Of a stretch of DNA of 64,000 nt, positions 39,530 through 48,923 are shown one piece after another (the stretch's first letter is position 1; each line of letters opens with the position of its first letter). A program made the translations under genes and the position numbers. Under the pieces are notes generated by a model. That model was not told the DNA's origin and ran no database searches. It saw nothing but the letters and a program-made list of their open reading frames with translations. Origin of the DNA: Phymatolithon calcareum (Eukaryota > Rhodophyta > Florideophyceae > Hapalidiales); contig OZ345359.1 in NCBI GenBank assembly GCA_977006965.1, positions 1,550,001 to 1,614,000 of the forward strand, written 5' to 3'.

Positions 39530-40232
39530 ATGGAGCCGGACGAATCACCACAAACCTTACCCGCGCTGATTGGACGCGGTAATTTCGACAGTGTAGCTTC
39601 ACATTGCGAAGAAGTTCAGCTCCAAGTAAGTAGCTCCGCACGACCGCATCTGTCTTCCCTTCTCCCCACAAATTTGTATCGCTCTAACCTCGATCCGCAA
39701 ACCATTCAAGCAGGCTGCAGTGCGCGGTTCATCTCATCCGCTCTTCGCGCCGCATTTGCTCTCGCTACTCATCCTCGACCGTCTCCCCGCCGCGCGCTTC
39801 CTAATCACACAGCGCAAGGCGACGGCGCCACAACCTTCCGGGACTGAAGCCGCGGCAATAGTTCTCGGAGAAGCGCTGTGGAAACGTGAAACAAGTGCGT
39901 TTTATGAGGCAATCCGCTCCTTTGCGTGGGACGCTGGCATGCAGCCGCTGGCAATGGCGCTGGAACGTGCTACTCGTGAACGCGCGTTCGCACTCCTTGC
40001 GCGAGCCTACTCGTGCGTGTCTGTTAGTGTCGTCGCGGGCCGACTCGGCGTGACGGAGAATGTCGCGCGGGCGGAATGCATCTCTCGTGGGTGGACCCCT
40101 AATGATGGTAGTAGTGGACTGTTTTTAAGACCTCCGGCTACTTCGGTGCGAAGCGCACGTGCGCGGGAGGATCCGGCTCGGAAAGTTGCGGAGGTTACCG
40201 AGCAGCTTGTGCGGATGCAGACCACTGCATGA
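39530..40232 (+). CDS. CSN8: COP9 signalosome subunit 8, one intron
   Basis: Exon 39530-39625 encodes 32 residues; exon two starts at 39711 or 39714 and runs to 40232, giving about 205 residues in all. The second exon has LFAPHLLSLLILDRLPAARFL, EALWKRETSAFYEAI and a segment with TRERAFALLARAYSCVSVS and AGRLGV. This is the helical pattern of the CSN8/PSMD8/eIF3K family, which ends in a winged helix. The short length and the ALW...FYEAI segment favour CSN8 over proteasome Rpn12. The signalosome removes Nedd8 from cullins. The C-terminal part (ARAREDPARKVAEVTEQLV) is a short helix. Confidence 0.78.
39626..39710 (+). other. Spliceosomal intron in CSN8 with tandem acceptor
   Basis: The donor is GTAAGT at 39626. 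CTAAC near 39684-39688 is the likely branch point. The end reads AAGCAG, giving two in-frame acceptors three bases apart (39710 or 39713) that differ by one Gln codon. The intron is therefore 85 or 88 bases. Confidence 0.85.
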
Positions 40233-40833
40233 GGATGACAGTCGCGGAAGTGTCATGGGCGGTGTACGTTGAGTAGGGTTAACTTTTCAGCGGTTGTAAT
40301 ATATTGAATGATTGTACTTGTTTAGGACAACTCTGTTGTGGTGCTCCAGAGGCGTTCCTTTTTGTATGCGCGCAGAGTGGGACATAAGCAATATCACGAT
40401 GCGGGTAGACGTATCGCATTTACAGCGCGCGGAGGGTCGTTAGTACTGAAAAGCGAGCATCAGCAGTCTCGGACGAACCAACACACACGATCAACGGACC
40501 GGAACCCGCACATGCAAGTTGCCATCCATTTTGAAAGTTATAATCGGCGAAGGCGCGAGTCAGGGTCTGCTTTGTCATGTGAACGATCAGGTCAATGATT
40601 TCATGTGGCTTACCAGTCCTAATTGGCAGATGGCGACTGAAGAGACACGGTCGCACGCTTATGGTTGGCCTGTCATTTTCACCGTTTGCAAGAAGTCTGA
40701 AAAATGAGTAAACGCAACAGGTCACGATTCAGAATTTTACACAGTTGAAGCAAACTTTTGGACAAAGACGTACCCCCGCGACGTCCAGCCTGCTGGCTTA
40801 AACTAAAAAAGCTAGATTAAGAGGAGCATCCGC
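40233..40833. other. Spacer between convergent genes
   Basis: These 601 bases between CSN8 (plus) and SNU13 (minus) hold no recognisable gene or repeat. Confidence 0.5.
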
Positions 40834-41337
40834 CTAGATAAGAAGTCGTTCGATCTCGTCGCGAAGGTTGCGAATCTGGCTACTCAGACTGGAGCCGTCG
40901 TGCGTTATGATGGAGCATGCAATGACCGGTCTTGAGACGCCGCATGCCCTTCCAAGAGATGCTTTCGCAGGAACGAAGACGTAAGGGACGTTTTTGTCTT
41001 CACAAAGAAGCGGCAAATGAAGCAGAATCTCAAGCGGTTCCGAGTCGGCGGCCATGATGATGAATTCCGCTTGTCCACGATTAAGGGCTTTCGTGGCCTC
41101 GTTGGCGCCCTTCTTGATTTGCTTATAGTTTGCAGACTGCTGGACAAGGTCCAAAATCTTAACGTTCAACTCATCGTCCGCGAGAGGCACAGCCTTGGGG
41201 TTCGCTGCTGTTGAAGTCTGGCAAACGATGGAAAAAGGATGAAAATGAGCGCTGTCCGGGTTAGATTTTAGGAAGTGAGGTACTAAATTTCTACAACAAT
41301 CCAGGAGCGAATGCTCAAAGAAACTTACCGAAGGCAT
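40834..41337 (-). CDS. SNU13: SNU13 (15.5K/NHP2L1), U4 snRNP and box C/D snoRNP protein
   Basis: The first exon is only nine bases (41337-41329, Met-Pro-Ser). Exon two, 41217-40834, completes a 130-residue protein. It is an L7Ae-family protein: [39 protein letters not shown] (the kink-turn binding loop), [40 protein letters not shown] and [11 protein letters not shown]. These match human and yeast SNU13 almost throughout, including ILDLVQQ and LLCEDKN, which separate it from NHP2 and L7Ae. It binds the U4 5' stem-loop kink-turn and box C/D snoRNAs, acting in splicing and rRNA methylation. Confidence 0.95.
   Translation of the reverse strand: MPSVSFFEHSLLDCCRNLVPHFLKSNPDSAHFHPFSIVCQTSTAANPKAVPLADDELNVKILDLVQQSANYKQIKKGANEATKALNRGQAEFIIMAADSEPLEILLHLPLLCEDKNVPYVFVPAKASLGRACGVSRPVIACSIITHDGSSLSSQIRNLRDEIERLLI
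41218..41328 (-). other. Spliceosomal intron in SNU13
   Basis: The 111-base intron begins GTAAGT right after the third codon and ends GCCAG. A TCTAAC branch site corresponds to plus-strand 41260-41265. It falls between codons. Confidence 0.9.
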
Positions 41338-42321
41338 TGTGGCAGGGATGACAACGCAAATGACGGGGTTCTGGGTTGTCGATTTTGGGCTAAGCTGAAC
41401 AGGATACTGCGCTGGTGCTCAATGCTCACTGTGCCTATTGAGAAGCAAACACATCATCAGATCAAAAAATTGCCCACGCCGTCGCCTTATGATATGATTC
41501 ATTCATACATGTACGACTTGAAACACAAACAGATCATATTGCAATTGCAAATCCGTCCAATAAACAGCTCTATTGTTTTGCGCTTCAACTGCCTACTGCA
41601 ACAACGACCGCAATTTCCGATGACAATGAGCTTAAGCCATCCTAGTTCGGCTTACTATTTTGCGCAGGGCTTGTTGACTACTTCAGATTTTTCAAGATGA
41701 TATGACCTGGAATGCAAGAAAGAGAAATAGTCACCAAAATATCTGATCGGCCGAAGCAATCCATAGGGACACCAGAATCGTTCATGGACATTCAAGAACC
41801 GACTAGAAAGCTGAGAATTCAGCTGTACAGTGTGTTTCGAGTTGTGCGACTAAGCGCATTATGTCAACATTTGGGCTTGTTGAAGCGGCACACTGCTGCC
41901 AGAAGAAAACCTGAGAGAATTTGCATCAATGGACGATCTAATAGTCTACATTCCAAGCATGATCTCTTCCTGTCATTCGATGATTCGGCGCGAAGATGGT
42001 ATCACTGTGTACCGTCCAAAAGAACTAGGGCTGAGTAACGGTATGCTTTTTTTGTAGCGTGATGTACCGGACTGGACAGGTACGGACCACAAATATAATG
42101 CGAAAGCGCAACCTTGTTCTTCTTGGCGAAGATTGTGCGCACAACGTACTCGGGAGACACACTAGCACGATCATTCGACAGAATTCGAGACGCGATCGAC
42201 TCGTTAGGAGCTTCGCCCGCGGGCACGGCATGAAGGCAAAGAGCTACAGCTCGGGGCCCGGCTGTAGCTAATAACGGGTCAGGAGTCCAGTCAATAAACT
42301 GATGGGCAATTAAACAGGTCG
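41338..42321. other. Spacer with a diverged repeat
   Basis: No gene is supported. A repeat at about 41804-41990, shared with 58164-58350, is listed separately. A 74-residue minus-strand frame at 42002-42226 has no motif I recognise. Confidence 0.4.
41804..41990 (+). repeat. Diverged dispersed repeat of about 190 bases, copy 1
   Basis: Shared blocks with 58164-58350, in order: AAGCTGA, TGT(G/A)TTTC(A/G)AGTTGT, AGAAAACCTG(A/G)GAGAA and CATTCCAAGCA followed by TCTCTTCCTG. Both copies lie in mobile-DNA regions. The family and its boundaries are unknown. Confidence 0.45.
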
Positions 42322-42381
42322 GAACACCGTCGATGAGGAGCTCGAATCAAGAGATATTCGAGCTCCTTATCGACGGTGTTC
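42322..42381. repeat. Inverted repeat, 26-base arms, 8-base loop
   Basis: The arms at 42322-42347 and 42356-42381 are reverse complements with one mismatch. The right arm is part of the RNase H relic's coding frame (ELLIDGVL), so the left arm looks like a snap-back copy of it. Confidence 0.88.
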
Positions 42382-43260
42382 TAGGTTCTCCTTGCTACTC
42401 CTGCGGATGCCCATTCGTCATTCGAACCTTTTCCGGTGACGACACACTCGGCATGTATCGTACCATCCCATTCCAGGTTGGCGGAGCTAGGACTCTGATT
42501 TTGCGCGGCGAAGAAACTCTTATGGAAGAATCGCTGGCCGCTGGGGCTGTTGGTTCTTCATTTGACGCCGAGGCATTTGCCGCCGTACATGCGTTCCAAG
42601 CAATGTCAACCTTACAGCTTTCCCGCGGCAGTACCATCAGATGGTTCACTGACAGCCGTAGTTGCATAGACGCGCTCAACGGGAAATCGCGGATGTTGGT
42701 GACATGGTCCGGAATCTATGGAGTCTTATGGAACGGTTATATTCACGCGAGGTTCAGATAAAGTGTGTTTGGATACTGAGTCACTGCGGCGTCGCGAAGA
42801 ATGAGGCCGCTGATGAGCTCATGCGGCGGGGGATTTCGTAATAGAGTCTGGTGCTGCATTAAGCGATACCTCTCACTTTGGAAGCGGCACGATCCATCAT
42901 CAAGCCACAGTGTAGAAGCAAACCAGTGACCCTTCCTACGCTTCCGAAAGATCTGCACATCTCGCAGAGACGTGCAGAGGTGGTACTGCACCAGCTCATA
43001 GTGAAATGCTGTCCTATTGTGGAGCTTTCACTATGGGCACAGCGATGATGAGCCGCTACTCTACGACCCAGTGTGCAAGATGCGCCCGTATGGCGTCACG
43101 GAGAGAGTGGAGCAACTCATTCTGCGTTGTTCTGGTCGGGCTGCCTCTCGACGACAATTCATCGGAAGAGTGCGTGGTAAACCGGTAGAAGATCTGTGCA
43201 GGGAGAGACCCGTAGAGATACTCGAATATTTGAACAATGAGAACTTGCGCTAGGCTACGT
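42333..43260 (+). pseudogene. LINE RNase H and C-terminal tail relic
   Basis: The segment near 42540-42680 reads FDAEAFAAVHAF and IRWFTDSRSCIDALNGKS, with the Glu and Asp residues of an RNase H active site. After a frame change near 42745, VWILSHCGVAKNEAADELM continues the domain with its C-terminal His and Asp. A later piece near 43060-43250 has CKM, ERVEQLILRC, RQFI and RPVEILEYLNNE, as in the cysteine-containing tail of many R1/Jockey-like elements. The frames are broken, so it is dead. The LINE at 53-57 kb ends without an RNase H domain, so this is a different family. It ends where a coiled-coil repeat unit begins. Confidence 0.7.
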
Positions 43261-43566
43261 TCTGGCGTTAATTAAAGCATTCTGCATTAAAGAAAGAAAG
43301 AGTACCTAAGTACATTCGGCCGTATAAGCTACAGACACGCAAAGATACAGGGGTGTAATGAACGACATTATCAACATCGACCTAGGAGCTCTATAACGGC
43401 TACTTGCGATCTATCCAACGACATTGTTAACACAGTGTGGTGAACAACTCTTCCAAGAGGAACAAACGGATTAATCTCAGACACCGACTAACACTCAACG
43501 TTCTGTTAGTCTAGTTTCAGTTAGTGCCCCCATTTTTGAAGCGTGTGCAATCGCTCGCCCCACCCT

Positions 43567-43574
43567 TATTTAAA
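43567..43574 (+). promoter_or_regulatory. TATA-like box of coiled-coil unit 1
   Basis: TATTTAAA follows the GC-rich CGCCCCACCC and precedes a likely initiation region about 25-30 bases downstream (GCATCTTGCACTGA). The same arrangement is conserved at 61465-61472 in unit 3. Function is inferred. Confidence 0.45.
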
Positions 43575-44261
43575 CCGCGATCCTGATCGCATCTTGCACT
43601 GAGGTATCGCAGCAGAGAGAGATCACTCATTTTCAAGATAATCTCAGTGATTACAAAGCTCTTGTACCCTGCCAACTCTCTCCACGCTTCTCAAGCTTCC
43701 AACGTCAAATGCATAATCTTGTGGTCTCCCAAAACCATCCTCTACTCTCACACGAACCTCGAATGGGAACATGCACCAAACATTGTTCAACAGCATAGCA
43801 AAACACTTCGCATTCATCCAGCGTCGATTCACTCGGGACAGTTTACTACTCCTCAAGTCGGTCATGCATCCAGGTACCATGCCCCAGTTTTAGGAGTTTT
43901 CGCCTCATCTGCATCTTGATGATTCACTCTGGCATGTCGCATGGAGAAGTGAAATGGTCCCTTCTTCAGGAAGGAGACATCATGATGCAGCTCATTGCGT
44001 GAAGCGCCTTGAGCGATTCCGAAACCGACAACTTGGCAACACTAGGACTATCGCATTCAACTCTTTTACCAATACCGTCTCGAAATTGGATCTCGGCAAG
44101 CAACTGCTCTTCCTCCAAATATGGTGCAAGTCCTCAGGCTCACCCATATCTGTACCTTCGCCAAAAAATTCCCATCCCATTCCCAGCCTACTTCAATCGA
44201 CCTTCCAACCTCCAAGACTTCCATTTCAGTACCTCATCACACAACCTTCGAAAACACAACA

Positions 44262-45314
44262 ATGGTTCTTATGTTCAACGCCATCGGCGACCTGTTCAAC
44301 ACGCTGTTCAACCTCACCCCTTCACACGCTCATGCCCCCACTGTCGCCACCACAATTTACAGCGACAATACTCAATCTGTCATTCAAGGTCGTGCCTCCA
44401 ACCCATCCATCGCCGAAACTCTTTACAATAATGGACAAGGTCGCGTCGAGGCTCCCCGTTATAAACCACGAACGGTCCTTCAGGAAGAGCTCGATAAGAT
44501 GACGAATGCTCATGCCGTCGCCGTCACCGTCGCAAGTGACCACGCCGAAATGCTCGAATGGATGAATGATGAATACCGGAAAGTGAGAGCAACCCTGTTG
44601 CACAATGAACACGACTGGGACGTAGTCGAGGACACGTTAAATAAGAAGATCAAGACATTACAATACTTTATGGATGCTCAGCGCATGCGTGCTGCACATG
44701 CCGAAGGGCGAGCAAACTGGATGGATATTGAAACCAGACGAGCTAACAAGGCTGAACAGAAGGTCACTCATCTCGAGCGCGTTGTCACACACATGCAGGA
44801 AAGTGCTCACCGGAGCATGCATAACATGCATGCTTTACTTAAGGAGGAGAGCGCCAAGGTGAAGAAGGCGGTGGAGAAGAACTGTGACTTAACGCGTCGT
44901 ATGAACGGTGTTGAGATAACAGCTGAAGAGGATAAAGTTCATATGTACAAGATGTTGCAGCGATCGGAAGAGAAGCATACCAAGGTGATGGAGAAGAATT
45001 GTGACTTGAGGCGTCTTATCGCTGGGCTTGAGATTACAGCAGAGGAAGAAAAAGTTCATATGTTCAAGATGCTGCAGCGAGCGGAAGAGAAGCGTGCCAA
45101 TGCGATGGAGAAGAACTGTGACTTGACGCGTCGAATGAACGGTGTTGAGATAACTGCTGAAGAGGATAAAGTTCATATGTACACGATGTTGCAGCGAGCG
45201 GAAGAGAAGCATGCCAAGCTCGTTCGTAAGTATGAAGAGTCGCAGCGATTAGTTTTCATTCTACAGGAGCAAGCCAATGCACATTCCCCTGCCAAAGTAC
45301 AAGATTCACCGTAA
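44262..45314 (+). CDS. Coiled-coil repeat protein, family member 1
   Basis: ATG at 44262 (CAACAATGG) gives 350 residues. An in-frame ATG at 44121 would add 47 residues, but the copies diverge there. The N-terminus is short and hydrophobic (MVLMFNAIGDLFNTLFNL), followed by a Thr/Asn-rich stretch, then a conserved helical region with EMLEWMNDEYRKVRATLLHNE. From about residue 215, 39-residue repeats follow: EKNCDLxRRxxGxEITAEE(D/E)KVHMxKMLQRAEEK, three copies here with the last merging into RKYEESQRLVFILQEQANA. The repeat has coiled-coil spacing. It ends PAKVQDSP in all members. I recognise no known family. It lies beside LINE remnants but has no polymerase or nuclease motif. Confidence 0.7.
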   Translation: MVLMFNAIGDLFNTLFNLTPSHAHAPTVATTIYSDNTQSVIQGRASNPSIAETLYNNGQGRVEAPRYKPRTVLQEELDKMTNAHAVAVTVASDHAEMLEWMNDEYRKVRATLLHNEHDWDVVEDTLNKKIKTLQYFMDAQRMRAAHAEGRANWMDIETRRANKAEQKVTHLERVVTHMQESAHRSMHNMHALLKEESAKVKKAVEKNCDLTRRMNGVEITAEEDKVHMYKMLQRSEEKHTKVMEKNCDLRRLIAGLEITAEEEKVHMFKMLQRAEEKRANAMEKNCDLTRRMNGVEITAEEDKVHMYTMLQRAEEKHAKLVRKYEESQRLVFILQEQANAHSPAKVQDSP

Positions 45315-45768
45315 TCATGGATTAAACAACAGTTATTCCAACAAGCTTCTACCCTTCCTTATATTCCTATGCAGACTCACTTGAAACTTGTAAATACTTT
45401 CCTTCTGCAATCCGTCTGTAACCTCAGCATCTACCGTAAGGAAATGTTTCTCCACCACCGTTTCCACATTGGGTCTCTTACTGAAGCAAATCAGTCATGT
45501 GAAAGATCCCCCGAGCAGGTTCTGTTCTGGATGTGGGCAAAAGGCACTCCGAGTCAGCGACTTTTTCCCGGAAGTAGTAGCGGGCCGCCGATGTCCATCC
45601 GGTCGGTCACCTCGGACTTCCGCGTTTGCCTCACCGACAATGGTGACAGTGCATGCTGAGATGTTACAGGCGCTTATAAGTCGTTTTAAAGGCACATGTA
45701 TGATCCGTTTCCGCCTCGATTTGAACCACCCGAACTGGGCTGGAGAGAGAAGCACTCGTGGAGTATGT

Positions 45769-47199
45769 GTTGCGCGTGCGGAGGACAAAGTCGATGGCTT
45801 TTATTTGGGGATTAAATTCGGAACCGAAAGCTGTCCGAAAAATATCGTGATTTTTGTCCCCACACCAGAACAACCGCGGAGATCCGAACGTCTGCTTGGA
45901 GCCCGCTTTGTAGAGGAAGGGGGATTTACATTGTTCGCAACTAATGAGAACAGTGGTGCTCATAAACATAATTAGAGGGCGCACGTCTGTCTTGCCACGA
46001 CGAGCACTTATTACAGTGCAGTGCAGTGTGATAGTAGCAGGGTACCTCAACGGGGATAATCCATTGCAACTACCAGATCCTTCCAATATCAACGAACTTA
46101 AGTCATCGTGGGGATAAAAGTTGTTTTTCTCTTAAAAGTTCCAAGACCTCATTGCTTCCATCCATATTTAACACACTCTAGTCTTCTAAGATCTTCTTAA
46201 TTCATTGTTATCTCGATCTCCGCTAGGTGCCAGAACTTCAGAACTTTAGTGAACGCAATAAAGTTGTGTCGGTAATGTGTGGTCGGCGGGTGGAGCCCTC
46301 TAGGATATCGCATCCTATAATGCTGCCGGGCCTGACCCAGTGCATCTGAGGAGCTCCATCCAGAGTTCGACCTGGTCAAACCCTGGACTTCCGCTTCCCT
46401 GAACTAATCTACAAGAACGCAAAGGGGATGGGAGGGTGGGAGAAACAAAAGAAACGATTTCTCGATGCGGTCGAGCGGACGGATGCGGATGTTGCACGGA
46501 TGCACTTTCGTTTCTCGCCGTGAAGATGCGTGAGCTCACGGTTTGGCAGGTGCTATGACCCTGAGCTAGGTGTCTTCCGATACATTTGATTTCGGTGCAG
46601 TGCTGGTCGCCGCTGGACCGGCTCTTGTGGCGGTTACTGCGGGCTTCGAGTTGAGTATGACAATATCCAGGACACTCGTTGAAACGGATGGTCGTGCGGC
46701 CGAACGGTGCTGCGGTCAAACCGTATTTTACACGTGGTTCATTGTGTGCCTTTCCTCTTCGAGGCTTGGGACATTCGTCTTCGTCCCTGCTTCGATTGTT
46801 TGATAAACGTTCTTCTGCGTTCCTTGAAATTGTATTCTCTCCCTGTAAGCGCTCCGCTTAATCTTTTGAATTCATATTCGATTTCTTCGTCCATCGTCAT
46901 AGACCCTAGTAAGCGCTGGAGGGCAATCAGCTCGATCTCTGCACTGGTTCAAAACTATGCACCCAAATTTAATTTTCTCCCCAACGGAGCTCTGGTGAAA
47001 ATCACCCTTAGGCATCGCCGAGACATAATTCCGTCCCTTACATGTAACAATCCTGGTAGCTTGTTCGGCTTAAGTCATCGTGTCTCTGCTGACGATTTCG
47101 AGAAGTGATCTCAGACTGCCTCGGTTTTTTCAAGATGAAATAACTTACAATAAAAATGGTCGATTCAGCTAATCTAAGACCGCCGATCGGCGGTGTAAC
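45769..47199. other. 1.4 kb without a recognised gene
   Basis: Short frames on both strands, up to about 140 residues, lack motifs. The segment follows the end of coiled-coil unit 1 and precedes a LINE fragment; it is probably old mobile or spacer DNA. Confidence 0.4.
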
Positions 47200-48472
47200 A
47201 GAAAAAAATTCACCGGTGCTCCAAGATCAGATAAAGACATTTGAGCACCTGCAGGGAAAGCTGAAGATACCAGACACTCTTGGGATACATCAAGAGGAAA
47301 CCTCGGAAAATGCTATTTAAGAAAAAGTGGCGTTTGGCAACCTTCAATGTTGGAGGCTCTCCGGAGACCCCAGCATACATAGAAAAAATGATGAAAAACC
47401 ACGGAATAGACATGGCTGCAATAACTGAAACACACTTGAGACCAGAAGGGAAAATTCGATCTGATTTCTTCTCTATGAACGCAATCCGCCCGCCTCCACA
47501 GACGGGGCGAAATTCTGGAAGAGTTTCGCTATTCTTTCGGAAGCACTCTGTGAGCCGTCTGATCTTTAAACACGCAGAGACAAATTTTCAACTGATTATC
47601 GCCCAAGTGAGGGAGATAAAAGTGGGAGCTGTCTACATATCCCCGGCAGCAACCAGAACGGAAGCTGAGAAATGCCTGATCATGGTCAATACGTACGCAC
47701 GAGGAAAGGCAATTGTTCAAGAGCAGGATACAGAAGAGGCATGGAAGCAATATGAGGAATGTCGTAAAGACATTCGCAAATTGGTGAATAGAAGGAAGCG
47801 GCAGCAGTATTAAGAATATATAGACGATCTTGAGGAAAAGGATGGGTCCAAGGATATTGAACAAATCTCCTGAATGCAGAAGATGAGAACACGACGAACG
47901 TCTAGGAACAAGATAACCGGCCGTCCATTGCATAAAACGCTGTTCACGGCCCAAGGGTCCCAGACATGCCGAGATGTCAGAGGATGGCGACGAAGACCTT
48001 CGCACTTTGACTATCCTCCTCAAATGCGGAATCTTATCAAACTAGCAATCTTGAAAGCTCCAACCAGAAAGGCCCCAGGCCTGGACTGAGTGAAGAGAGA
48101 AATGTTGAAAGTGGACCTGGAGGAATGCACAGACCTAGTCTATGAGCTATGGACAGCCTGGGGCAGATGCGGAACACTTCCACAATCGTGAATGAAAGCT
48201 CTCTTGGTCCCGCTGCACAAGAAAGGAGACCATGACGATCCCAAAAATTTCCGACCCATATTCCTACTGAGTCAGGTCCGAAAGGTAATTGAATCCGCAA
48301 TTGATATTATGCTCCGTCAAATATACAAGAACCACAACATGCAGCTGGGATTTCAAAAAGGGAAGAGTACGGAGCTCGCAATCTTGAGGGCGCTGGAACT
48401 ACAAAAGCGAGGGCAGCGATGCATCGCAGTATTGGACCTGAAGGCAGCGTACGACACAGTGCCTAGACAATG
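47200..48472 (+). pseudogene. LINE-A, left part: decayed endonuclease and reverse transcriptase
   Basis: This copy is a close relative of LINE-B (53-57 kb). It starts in the tail of ORF1 (ending ENAI then stop), overlapping the ORF2 ATG at 47310. ORF2 begins MLFKKKWRLATFNVGGSPET, the endonuclease. The middle is deleted: GKAIV joins directly to QEQDTEEAWKQY, removing the rest of the endonuclease. Stops follow at about 47812, 47872, 48088 and 48189. The reverse transcriptase reads to LDLKAAYDTVPRQ near 48470 and then stops at the copia LTR. The right-hand continuation appears to be at 57504-58162. Confidence 0.85.
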
Positions 48473-48473
48473 T

Positions 48474-48600
48474 TGCGTTTCGTCCTTATGCACAGGTTGT
48501 AAATCGTAGAAGTGCTGCCAACTTTACTTTAGCACTACCATGCTCCTCTACTTATAGGGCTTGTAACCTGCAAGAACCAAAACCCTTGCCTATGCATACA
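48474..48600 (-). repeat. Copia LTR (3' LTR relative to the element)
   Basis: These 127 bases begin TG and end CA and are identical, as far as I can read, to 52925-53051. The left flank is AATGT. Confidence 0.92.
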
Positions 48601-48923
48601 ACTGGCGTGATTCATCAGAGGATGTCTCACGAGCAGGAGTTGTTGGCCACGGCATACTTCAGTGCTTCGCTGTCCCACGCGTTCGGACTTGAGGGTGGTT
48701 CCCAGCTCGCACCTGCATTCAGATAACCATAGTTCTGTACAACAATTAAAACGCATGACGAGTCTCGATCATTCCTCACCACTTGACTTCTTCGTTCTGA
48801 TGTTCCAAGGTCGCCGTCCCGATACTACCACATCAGAAAGGCACCTTTATGAGTTGTGCAGTCGCGCTATACTCAACACTCCTCCTCGACACCACAACGA
48901 AACCTTGAATGAGGAAGAGAGAC

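Larger units (their letters stand above)
43298..45768 (+). repeat. Coiled-coil repeat unit 1
   Basis: This segment is shared with unit 3 (about 61199-63699) and partly with unit 2. It contains a promoter-like zone, a leader of about 650 bases, the coiled-coil gene and a 3' flank of about 450 bases. Its left edge is the junction with the LINE RNase H relic. Its right edge is where similarity to unit 3 stops, just after GAGTATGT. No terminal inverted repeats, LTRs or poly(A) tail are visible at the edges. Confidence 0.85.

Noticed and set aside
45700-45735. Possible B box GGTTCAAATC on the minus strand
   Set aside because: The T-stem does not close and no 5' tRNA half is present.
46315-46719. 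134-residue minus-strand frame considered as a gag fragment
   Set aside because: It shares no segment with the copia gag or LINE ORF1 in this window and has no zinc knuckle.
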